A stretch of DNA of 64,000 nt, taken from NCBI GenBank assembly GCA_900079695.1, contig LT599022.1:772287-836286 (forward strand). The letters are read 5' to 3'. Origin of the DNA: an uncultured Alphaproteobacteria bacterium. Its GTDB lineage: Bacteria > Pseudomonadota > Alphaproteobacteria > Rhodospirillales > Rhodospirillaceae. A program made the position numbers and the translations under genes. Numbering within the stretch: the stretch's first letter is position 1; every line of letters starts with the position of its first letter. The notes under the pieces were generated by a model. The model did no database searches and was not told where the DNA came from. It was given only the letters and a program-made list of their open reading frames with translations. Positions 52,883 through 60,060 of this stretch are shown piece after piece.

Positions 52883-54114
52883 CCCTCGTCACCAGCATTC
52901 TCTTCGTCGACGACGATCCGATGGTCCTGCAGGGCCTGCGCCGCGCCCTCCACCGCCGCGCCGACGCGTGGACGATGCGCTTCGTCGGCGGCGCCGAAGC
53001 CGCCTTCGCCGAAATGACCCGCGACCCCGCCGAAGTGGTGGTGAGCGACCTCAGGATGCCGGGGATGGACGGCGTGCAGTTCCTCGATCGGGTCGCCGCG
53101 CTGTGGCCGCACACCATGCGCATCATCCTCTCCGGCCAGACCGAACGGGAAACCCTGTTGCGGGCGATCGGACCGGCGCCGCAGTTCCTGGCCAAGCCGT
53201 GCAGCGCCGAGCGCCTCGACCACGTGATCTCGCGCGCGCTACGTCTGCGCGCCCTGCTCGACGCCCCCGAGTTCCTCGATCGCATCGGCCGCCTGCGCGC
53301 GTTGCCGAGCCCGCCGGGCATCTTCGTCCGGCTGATGGAGGCGATCCGCAACGACGCCGCGCCGCTCGACGCGGTCGCGGCAATCGTCGCCCGCGACGTG
53401 GCGTTCTCGGCACGGCTGCTGCAGATCGCCAACTCGCCGATTTTCGGGTTGCCGATGACGATTTCCGACGTCGGCCACGCCACTCGCCTGCTCGGCCTCG
53501 AAACCGTGCGCGCGCTCGCGATCTCGCACGGCATGGTCGCCTCGCTCGCCGGGGTCGATCTCGGCGGTCTGCCGGTCGACGCGCTGTGGACCGAAGGCCT
53601 GCAATGCGGCGCGGTGGCGCGCCACGTCGCGATCGCCGCGCGCGCGCCGACCGAACACGTCAACGAGGCCCAACTCGCCGGAATGCTCCACGGCATCGGC
53701 CAGCTCCTGCTGGCGATGAACGATCCGCGCCGCCACCGCGCCGCACGCGCCGCCGTCTCCGCCGGGCAGCTCGGCCTGACCGACGCCGAGGAGAAGCTGT
53801 TCGGCTTCAACCACGCGCTCGCGGGCGGTTATCTGCTGCATCTGTGGGGATTCCCCGACGCGGTGGTGGAAGGCGTGATCGGCTGGCCGTCCCCCTCGCG
53901 CCTGGGGCATCTGCCCAACCTGCCCACCACCGCCGACTTCGTCCACGTCGCGCGGCTCGCGATTCTCCTCGAACGGCACGGTCGCGACGCGGCGGAAATC
54001 GAGGCGGCAGGCGCCGACCTCGCCCGTCTGGCGGAGATCGCGCCGCCGGAAGACCTCGCCCGCTGGCTCGCAGCCTGCCCGAGCCTCGGCCAGGACGCCC
54101 TCGGAACGGGTTGA
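52879..54114 (+). CDS. Response regulator with HDOD output domain
   Basis: A 411-residue regulator. The receiver (about 6-120) has the acidic pocket FVDDDP, phosphoacceptor Asp57 in VVSDLRMPGMDG, and Lys in FLAKPC. The HDOD domain follows (about 140-335) with RDVAFSARLLQIANSPIFGLP. HDOD proteins control signalling and motility, often by partner binding; no enzymatic activity is assured. It is coupled to the kinase gene, which is likely its phosphate donor. Confidence 0.92.
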   Translation: MTLVTSILFVDDDPMVLQGLRRALHRRADAWTMRFVGGAEAAFAEMTRDPAEVVVSDLRMPGMDGVQFLDRVAALWPHTMRIILSGQTERETLLRAIGPAPQFLAKPCSAERLDHVISRALRLRALLDAPEFLDRIGRLRALPSPPGIFVRLMEAIRNDAAPLDAVAAIVARDVAFSARLLQIANSPIFGLPMTISDVGHATRLLGLETVRALAISHGMVASLAGVDLGGLPVDALWTEGLQCGAVARHVAIAARAPTEHVNEAQLAGMLHGIGQLLLAMNDPRRHRAARAAVSAGQLGLTDAEEKLFGFNHALAGGYLLHLWGFPDAVVEGVIGWPSPSRLGHLPNLPTTADFVHVARLAILLERHGRDAAEIEAAGADLARLAEIAPPEDLARWLAACPSLGQDALGTG

Positions 54115-54173
54115 TTTTCCGCGGCGAACGCGCGAACTTTCGAGTTCCGCAACGCTCTTGGGAGTGCGCGCCG

Positions 54174-54698
54174 ATGAGTCAGCTGTTCCTGGTTTCCGTG
54201 GTCTGCCCCGATCGCTCCGGCCTCGTGTCCGCGATCGCCGAGCGTCTGTTCGACCTCGGCGCCAACCTCGGCGACGCCGCCTTCGCGGTGCTCGGCGCGG
54301 GCGCGGAGTTCACCGCGGTGTGCGACATGCCCGACGACGTCGCCGCGGCCGAGGTGGAAGCGGCGTTGCGCGAACTCCCGGAAACCGGCGGCGGCGACGT
54401 GAACGTGCGGGCGTTCGGCTATGCCGACGAGAAGGCCGACAGCGGCCGCATCACCCACCGCATCGAGGTTTCGGGCGGCGATCGGCCGGGACTGGTGGCG
54501 CGTCTCGCCGAGGTGTTCCAGCAATACGGGGCGAACATCGTCCGCCTCAACAGCTCGCGTAGCGGGCGCGGCGCGCACGCCGCCTATGCGGTGCGGATCT
54601 CCGCGCACATCCCCGCCGACTGCGCCGACTCCTGCCTCAACACCGTCGCCAACACCGCGGGCGAACTCGGCCTCGTCTGCCGCGTCGATCCGGCCTGA
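54174..54698 (+). CDS. Double ACT-domain regulator (GcvR-like)
   Basis: A 174-residue protein of two ACT domains. The first starts FLVSVVCPDRSGLVSAIAERL, the second HRIEVSGGDRPGLVARLAEVF. In E. coli GcvR this organisation represses the glycine cleavage system through GcvA; no gcv genes are here. GGGAG is about 10 bases before the ATG. Follows the HDOD gene by 59 bases. Amino acid ligand unknown. Confidence 0.85.
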   Translation: MSQLFLVSVVCPDRSGLVSAIAERLFDLGANLGDAAFAVLGAGAEFTAVCDMPDDVAAAEVEAALRELPETGGGDVNVRAFGYADEKADSGRITHRIEVSGGDRPGLVARLAEVFQQYGANIVRLNSSRSGRGAHAAYAVRISAHIPADCADSCLNTVANTAGELGLVCRVDPA

Positions 54699-54707
54699 GC
54701 GCGGAAA

Positions 54708-55556
54708 CTACGACTGCACGATCGTGCCGCCGTTGGGGTGGAGCACCTGACCGGACATGTAGGACGCTTCCTCGCTGGCGAGGAAGACGTGGCACGACGC
54801 CACCTCGTTGGGCTGGCCGGGGCGCTGCATCGGTGCGGAGGACCCGTGCTCCGACACCCGCCCGGCGTCGAACGACGCGGGGATCAGCGGTGTCCAGATC
54901 GGTCCGGGCGCGACCGCGTTGACGCGGATCCCCTTGTCGACGAGTTGCTCGGACAGCGACCGGGTGAAGGCGACGATCGCGCCGCGGGTGGCGGCGTAGT
55001 CGATCAGCCCGCCCGACCCCTTGTAGGCGGTCACCGAGGTGGTGTTGACGATCGCCGACCCCGGTCCGAGGTGGGGCAGCGCCGCCTGGGTGAGGAAGAA
55101 GACGCCGAAGACGTTGCTGCGGAAGGTGCGCACCAACTGCTCTTCGGAAATGTCGGTGAGGATCTTGTCGACGTGCTGTTCGGCGGCGTTGTTGACGAGC
55201 ACGTCGAGGCGGCCGAATTCGGCGACCACGTCGGCGATCGCCGCCTCGCAGAACCCCTTGTCGCCGACGTCGCCCGCGCGCAGGACCGAACGCCCGCCCT
55301 CGGCGCGGATCAGCTCGGCGGTCGCCTTGGCGTCTTCGTGCTCCTCGCGGTAGATCACCGCCACGTCCGCGCCTTCGCGCGCCATCGCCACCGCCACCGC
55401 GCGGCCGATGCCGGAATCGCCGCCGGAGATCACCACCGCCTTGCCCTTCAACCGGCCGCTGCCGGGGAAGCGCGGGAGGTACTCCGGCTTCGGATGCATC
55501 TCGCTCTCGTGGCCCGGCTGGCGGTCCTGGGTCTGCTCCGGCATCGTCTTCGACAT
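54708..55556 (-). CDS. SDR oxidoreductase (YghA-like) with Lys-to-Arg in the active site
   Basis: Short-chain dehydrogenase of 282 residues, of the group with an N-terminal extension (MPEQTQDRQPGHESEM...) common in stress-induced SDRs such as YghA. Cofactor motif SGGDSGIGRAVA, NNAAEQH, catalytic Ser in NTTSVTAYKGSGG and Tyr187. The usual YxxxK is YAATR: Arg191 replaces the catalytic Lys. A GGAAC-N17-CGTT promoter lies 156 bases upstream. Expected to be induced in the general stress response (inference). Confidence 0.88.
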   Translation of the reverse strand: MSKTMPEQTQDRQPGHESEMHPKPEYLPRFPGSGRLKGKAVVISGGDSGIGRAVAVAMAREGADVAVIYREEHEDAKATAELIRAEGGRSVLRAGDVGDKGFCEAAIADVVAEFGRLDVLVNNAAEQHVDKILTDISEEQLVRTFRSNVFGVFFLTQAALPHLGPGSAIVNTTSVTAYKGSGGLIDYAATRGAIVAFTRSLSEQLVDKGIRVNAVAPGPIWTPLIPASFDAGRVSEHGSSAPMQRPGQPNEVASCHVFLASEEASYMSGQVLHPNGGTIVQS

Positions 55557-55711
55557 GTCGCGTACTCCTGAAAGATGAGGAAACCGGGCGGCACGGACGG
55601 GACAGAGGCTCGTCTACCGTTTCGTCGGTCACGCCGGGAAATCGGAAAAACCGGCGTGTTCCCCATACCGTCGCGTCCGATTGACACGCGCCGCCCGGCA
55701 TCCGCGAGGTC

Positions 55712-55737
55712 AACGACGCCGTCCCGGGCGGAGTTCC
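55712..55737 (-). promoter_or_regulatory. General-stress (EcfG-type) promoter upstream of the SDR gene
   Basis: On the minus strand GGAAC (55737-55733), a 17-base spacer and CGTT (55715-55712) match the alphaproteobacterial sigma-EcfG consensus. It lies 156 bases before the SDR start and just past the MgtC stop. Confidence 0.65.
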
Positions 55738-55741
55738 GCAA

Positions 55742-56266
55742 TCACTGCGGCCCGTCGAGCGGGGTCGAAACCTCGTCATGCGGCAACGGGCGGTAGCCGT
55801 TCCGCCGCCGCGCGCGTTTGTCGAGCACCGCGTCGAGCGGCTTCGCCAGCACCAGCAGCACCAGCGTCACGACCGCGCCGAGGGCGACGAACGGCCACGA
55901 CGCGAGCGCGCAGGCGATACCGAGCGCGGCGGTCATCCACACCGTCGCCGCGGTGGTGAGGCCGTGGACCGACAAGTTGCGCCGGTCGCGGATCACCACC
56001 CCCGCGCCGACGAAGCCGATGCCGGTGAGAACGCCCTGGATCACCCCCTGAATCACGCGGCTGAGCGCGTCGGGGTTCTCCCGCATCCCGTCCACCCGCA
56101 CGCACACGATCGCCACCAACGCCGCGCCGAGGCCGACGAGCCCGAGGGTGCGGGTGCCGGTGGGCTTGCCGTGAAGGTCGCGATTGAGGCCGATCGCCAT
56201 CCCCACCGCGGTGGCGGCAAGGAGGCGGAGCAGGCCGTCCCGTTCGTCCGGAGTGAGGGCGATCAT
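55742..56266 (-). CDS. MgtC/SapB-family membrane protein
   Basis: A 174-residue membrane protein. N-terminal LLRLLAATAVGMAIGLNRDLHGKPTGTRTLGLVGLGAA is the MgtC signature, followed by three more helices with GIGFVGAGVVIRDRRNLSVHGLTTAATVW. The C-terminal soluble tail is short and basic. Members support growth at low Mg2+ or under envelope stress. It follows the DUF892 gene after 50 bases with a hairpin and may be transcribed from the stress promoter of that gene. Confidence 0.88.
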   Translation of the reverse strand: MIALTPDERDGLLRLLAATAVGMAIGLNRDLHGKPTGTRTLGLVGLGAALVAIVCVRVDGMRENPDALSRVIQGVIQGVLTGIGFVGAGVVIRDRRNLSVHGLTTAATVWMTAALGIACALASWPFVALGAVVTLVLLVLAKPLDAVLDKRARRRNGYRPLPHDEVSTPLDGPQ

Positions 56267-56283
56267 GGCTCGATGGACGGGAG

Positions 56284-56306
56284 TCCCCGGCGGCGCCCGC
56301 CGGGGA
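56284..56306 (-). other. Hairpin between the DUF892 and MgtC genes
   Basis: A 10-base-pair stem (arms 56284-56293 and 56297-56306) encloses a 3-base loop. Only a few T follow on the minus strand. It may terminate part of the DUF892 transcript before mgtC. Confidence 0.5.
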
Positions 56307-56316
56307 GTTTCCGCAG

Positions 56317-56820
56317 TCAGCGCGCGGTGACGTTGACGAAGGTTTCCGCGAGCGCGGTGAGCTTTTCGTCGGTCGCCTTCTCCTCCCGAAGAGTCTGGCT
56401 CAACAGGTTCGCGCACTCGGTGCGGCCGAGGGTGTTCGCCCACGCCACCAAGGTGCCGTAGCGCGCGATTTCGTAGTGTTCCACCGCCTGCGCCGCGGCG
56501 ATCAGGGCGGCGTCGAGAACGCGCTTGTCCTCAACCTCGCTGCCGATGTCGTCGGCTTCGTCGATGATGCCGTCGATCGCCGGGCATTTCACCGTATCGG
56601 GTTCGACCCCGCACTGGCGAAACACCTGCTCGACGCGCTGTACCTGACTCTGGGTCTCACGGTGATGGGCCTCGAACGCTTGACGCAGTTCGGCGGTCGA
56701 GGCCTTGGAGATCATCTCCTCGAGCCCGTTCAGGATGCGCTTCTCGGCGTAGTAGATGTCCTTGAGCTGATGGATGAACAGGTCTTCCATGCTCTTGATG
56801 TCCTTGGAGAACAGTCCCAT
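56317..56820 (-). CDS. Ferritin-like DUF892 protein (YciF/YciE family)
   Basis: A 167-residue helical protein. It begins MGLFSKDIKSMEDLFIHQL, with YAEKRILNGL and ending HRETQSQVQRVEQVFRQCG and AVEHYEIARYGTL, the DUF892 pattern of a four-helix ferritin-like bundle. The family is strongly linked to stress responses. GAGGAG precedes the ATG at 56820. Its promoter region carries a GGAAC-N17-CGTT motif. Confidence 0.9.
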   Translation of the reverse strand: MGLFSKDIKSMEDLFIHQLKDIYYAEKRILNGLEEMISKASTAELRQAFEAHHRETQSQVQRVEQVFRQCGVEPDTVKCPAIDGIIDEADDIGSEVEDKRVLDAALIAAAQAVEHYEIARYGTLVAWANTLGRTECANLLSQTLREEKATDEKLTALAETFVNVTAR

Positions 56821-56907
56821 CGGAGGCTCCTCGGTTTGGGTTCGCATACGCCGCGGCGCGGCGCGCTCGCGGCGGGTTCGTTCCTGAATTCCCGGGATTG
56901 CCTGTTC

Positions 56908-56933
56908 AACGTCGCCCCCGCGCGGATCGTTCC
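56908..56933 (-). promoter_or_regulatory. General-stress (EcfG-type) promoter upstream of DUF892
   Basis: On the minus strand GGAAC (56933-56929), 17-base spacer, CGTT (56911-56908); 88 bases before the ATG. Identical spacing to the SDR promoter. Confidence 0.7.
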
Positions 56934-57024
56934 GATAAAATCCGCCGCAGCGATGATTACATCGGCGGACGGATCTGCTATTCCAGCGCTCCTTCGTTTC
57001 CGCAGCCGAGCCCGCGTGTATTCC

Positions 57025-58035
57025 ATGACAGACCCCGACCGCCGCCTCTCCGTCGCGCCGATGATGGACTGGACCGACAGCCTGGACCGCCGCTTCCTGC
57101 GCCTGATCACCCGGCGCACCCTGCTCTATACCGAAATGGTCACCGCCCAGGCGCTGAAGCACGGAAACCCCGAGACCCTGCTGGCGTTCGACCCGACGGA
57201 AGCGCCGCTCGCGCTGCAACTCGGCGGCGGCGAACCTGCGCTGCTGGCGGAAGCGGTGCGGATCGCCGCCGGGCGCGGCTTCGCCGAAGTCAACCTCAAC
57301 GTCGGCTGCCCCTCCGACCGGGTATCCGCCGGGCGTTTCGGCGCGTGCCTGATGACCGAGCCGAACCTCGTCGCCGCGTGCGTCGCGGCGATGGCCGAAG
57401 CCTCCGACCTGCCGGTGACGGTCAAGCACCGTATCGGCGTCGACGACGCGGACAGCTACGCCGACCTCGTCCGGTTCGTCGAAACCGTCGCCGCCGCGGG
57501 GTGCCGCACCTTCGTCGTGCATGCGCGCAAGGCCTGGCTCTCCGGCCTCTCGCCGAAGGAAAACCGCGAGGTGCCGCCGCTGCGCCACGACGTGGTGCAT
57601 CGCCTCAAGGTGGACTTTCCGGATCTCGAGATCGTCGTCAACGGCGGTATCCGCGATCTCGACGCGGCGGCCGCGCACCTCGGCCCGACCGACGGCGTGA
57701 TGATCGGCCGCGCCGCCTACGAAACCCCCTGGATTCTCGCCGCCGCCGACCGCCGCATCTTCGGCGACCCTCGCCTCCCGCCGACCCGGCGCGAGGTGGT
57801 CGAGGGACTCGCCGAACTCGCGGCGCGGGTGGTCGCCGAGGGGGTGCCGCTCGCCCGCCTCACCCGCCACGCGCTCGGCCTGTTCCACGGCTGCCCGGGG
57901 GCGAAGACGTGGCGACGGATGCTCGGCGAGGACGCCCGCCTGCCCGAGTGGAACGGCCCCCGCGCCGCCGAACTGGTGCGTCTGGCCGCCGCCCGGGTTC
58001 CCGCCGACCGCCTCGACGAACGCCCCGCCGCCTGA
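57025..58035 (+). CDS. dusA: tRNA-dihydrouridine synthase DusA
   Basis: FMN enzyme that reduces uridine at D-loop positions of tRNA; 336 residues. SVAPMMDWTDSLDRRFLR opens the TIM barrel. Catalytic Cys95 is in LNVGCPSDRV; the FMN/substrate motifs VKHRIGVDD and HARKAWLSGLSPKENR are the DusA type. VVNGGI and VMIGRAAYETPWIL complete the flavin site. The ATG at 57025 is chosen because homologs begin just before RLSVAPM; the longer frame is antisense of DUF892. Confidence 0.94.
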   Translation: MTDPDRRLSVAPMMDWTDSLDRRFLRLITRRTLLYTEMVTAQALKHGNPETLLAFDPTEAPLALQLGGGEPALLAEAVRIAAGRGFAEVNLNVGCPSDRVSAGRFGACLMTEPNLVAACVAAMAEASDLPVTVKHRIGVDDADSYADLVRFVETVAAAGCRTFVVHARKAWLSGLSPKENREVPPLRHDVVHRLKVDFPDLEIVVNGGIRDLDAAAAHLGPTDGVMIGRAAYETPWILAAADRRIFGDPRLPPTRREVVEGLAELAARVVAEGVPLARLTRHALGLFHGCPGAKTWRRMLGEDARLPEWNGPRAAELVRLAAARVPADRLDERPAA

Positions 58036-58132
58036 AACCGAAAAGCGTGGCGGCGCGCCCCGGAATCCGCCATAAAGAGGCATCATCCGGGGTGCGCCCG
58101 TAACCGCGCGCCCGCCAGTTCGGGCACGTTCC

Positions 58133-58261
58133 ATGACGCCAGTCTGCGCACACCGCCATCTTCCGGGGCCGCGGCCGTCGGAGACGAAGCGCGCGGTGCT
58201 CGCCGGCCCCGCCGTCGTCGACGGCCGCAGCGTCTTCATCGGCTCGGAGACTTCCGCATGA
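58133..58261 (+). CDS. Short frame coupled to plsY (42 aa), possible remnant
   Basis: A 42-codon frame ([12 protein letters not shown]...) whose TGA overlaps the plsY ATG as ATGA. The last half, [19 protein letters not shown], looks like a degraded enzyme tail; in related genomes plsY is often preceded by pyrC, so a dihydroorotase remnant is conceivable. No ribosome site. May be chance. Confidence 0.25.
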   Translation: MTPVCAHRHLPGPRPSETKRAVLAGPAVVDGRSVFIGSETSA

Positions 58262-58872
58262 CCACCAGCGCCCTCGCCCTGATCCTCGCCGCAGTCGGCG
58301 GCTACCTGCTCGGCTCGATCCCCTTCGGGCTGGTCCTCACCCGCATGGCCGGGCTCGGCGATCTGCGCGCCATCGGCTCCGGCAACATCGGCGCCACCAA
58401 CGTGCTGCGGACCGGCCGCAAGGGCCTCGCCCTCGCCACCCTGCTGCTCGATTCCGGCAAGGGCGCGATCGCCGCGATCGCCGCCTGGCTGCTGTGGGAT
58501 TCGCAGGCGGCGCTGGTGGCGGGGCTGTTCGCGGTGCTCGGGCACAACTTTCCGGTCTGGCTCAACATGAAGGGCGGCAAGGGCGTCGCCACCACCCTCG
58601 GTGTGCTGCTCGCCACCTCGCCGTTGACCGGGCTCGCCGCCTGCCTGATCTGGCTCGGCATGGCGTTCGCGTTCCATTATTCCTCCCTGTCCGCGCTGGT
58701 AGCGCTCGCCGTCGCGCCGTTCGTCGCCCTCGCCCTCGGCCAGGGAGGCCACGCGGTGGTGTTCGGCGTCCTCGCGATTCTCGCGATCGTCCGCCACCAC
58801 GCCAACGTCAAGCGCCTGCTCGCGGGAACCGAGCCGCGCATCGACCTCGGGAAGAAGTTCAGAAAGTCGTGA
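58258..58872 (+). CDS. plsY: Glycerol-3-phosphate acyltransferase PlsY
   Basis: Membrane enzyme that acylates glycerol-3-phosphate from acyl-phosphate, first step of phospholipid synthesis. It has 204 residues with five helices. Motifs: [26 protein letters not shown] (motif 1-2), [22 protein letters not shown] and a final [16 protein letters not shown]. Followed 4 bases later by dprA. Confidence 0.96.
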   Translation: MTTSALALILAAVGGYLLGSIPFGLVLTRMAGLGDLRAIGSGNIGATNVLRTGRKGLALATLLLDSGKGAIAAIAAWLLWDSQAALVAGLFAVLGHNFPVWLNMKGGKGVATTLGVLLATSPLTGLAACLIWLGMAFAFHYSSLSALVALAVAPFVALALGQGGHAVVFGVLAILAIVRHHANVKRLLAGTEPRIDLGKKFRKS

Positions 58873-58876
58873 GACG

Positions 58877-60007
58877 ATGCACGCGGACCTGAGCGACGAG
58901 GACCGGATCGACTGGCTGCGCCTCAGCCGGTCCGAAAACGTCGGCCCGGTGGCGTTCCGCCGCCTGCTCGGGCGCTTCGGCTCCGCCTCCGCCGCGCTTG
59001 CCGCGCTCCCCGACCTCGCCCGCTCCGGCGGCCTCCGGCGGCCGATCGCGGTCGCCCCGCACGCCGCGGCGGAGGCCGAACTCGCCGCTCTCGACCGCCT
59101 CGGTGGCCGCCTGCTGGCGCTGCCCGACGCCGACTATCCCGCGCCCCTGCGCGAAATTTCCGACGCGCCGCCGGTGCTGTGCGCGCTCGGCCGGGGCGAA
59201 TTGCTGCGGCGCGACGCGGTGGCGATCGTCGGCGCACGCAACGCCTCGGTTCACGGCGGCCGCTTCGCCCAGCGCCTCGCCGCCGATCTCGCGGCAAGCG
59301 GCCTGGTGGTGGTTTCCGGTTTCGCGCGCGGCATCGACGCGGCGGCCCACGCGGGTGCGGGCGCGGCGAACACCGTGGCGGTGATGGCGGGCGGCGCGGA
59401 CGTGATCTACCCGCGCGAAAATCGCAAGCTCTGGGAGGCGATCCGCGCCGAGGGCTGCATCGTTTCGGAAATGCCCCCCGGCACCGAGCCGCAGGCGCGC
59501 CACTTCCCGCGCCGCAACCGCATCGTCTCGGGGCTCGCCCGCGGCGTGGTGGTGGTCGAGGCGACGCCGCGCTCGGGCTCGCTGATCACCGCGCGGCTGG
59601 CGGGCGAACAGGGGCGCGAGGTGATGGCGGTGCCGGGCTTCCCCGCCGATCCGCGCTCGGGCGGCACCAATGCCCTGATCAAGGACGGCGCAACTTTGGT
59701 GGAAACCGCGGATGACGTGATCGCCGCCATTGCGCCGCAACGGATTCCCGTGCAAGGTTCGCTCCCAGGTTTCGCAGACGCGGACGCCGCGTTCATTCCC
59801 GCGCGATTGGCGTCCGCCCCGGACTCGGCCGCCGAACGCCGCGAACGCCTGCTGGAATCTTTGACCTCCGCGCCGCTTCCGGTTGACGTGGCGCTGCGCG
59901 AATGTCAATTGTCTGCTGCCGAGGGCGCCATCGCGCTGCTGGAACTGGAGCTCGCCGGGCGCATTGAACGCCTGGCCGGTCAGATGATCGCCCGGATTCC
60001 CGGGTGA
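58877..60007 (+). CDS. dprA: DNA-processing protein DprA
   Basis: Single-strand DNA binding protein that loads RecA in transformation and repair; 376 residues. N-terminal SAM-like segment (about 5-70), then the extended Rossmann fold with VAIVGARNASVHGGR, GFARGIDAAAHAG and NRIVSGLARGVVVVEA. The C-terminal winged helix is present (about 320-376, LPVDVALRECQLSAAEGAIALLELEL). Between plsY and topA. Confidence 0.95.
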   Translation: MHADLSDEDRIDWLRLSRSENVGPVAFRRLLGRFGSASAALAALPDLARSGGLRRPIAVAPHAAAEAELAALDRLGGRLLALPDADYPAPLREISDAPPVLCALGRGELLRRDAVAIVGARNASVHGGRFAQRLAADLAASGLVVVSGFARGIDAAAHAGAGAANTVAVMAGGADVIYPRENRKLWEAIRAEGCIVSEMPPGTEPQARHFPRRNRIVSGLARGVVVVEATPRSGSLITARLAGEQGREVMAVPGFPADPRSGGTNALIKDGATLVETADDVIAAIAPQRIPVQGSLPGFADADAAFIPARLASAPDSAAERRERLLESLTSAPLPVDVALRECQLSAAEGAIALLELELAGRIERLAGQMIARIPG

Positions 60008-60060
60008 GCCGCCGGCATCTCGGATTTATCCCGTTCGCGGGCGCAAGCTGAAGGTAGTTC

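Noticed and set aside
55656..55665. Another GTTCC before the SDR as a second stress promoter
   Set aside because: No AACG at the needed spacing on the same side.
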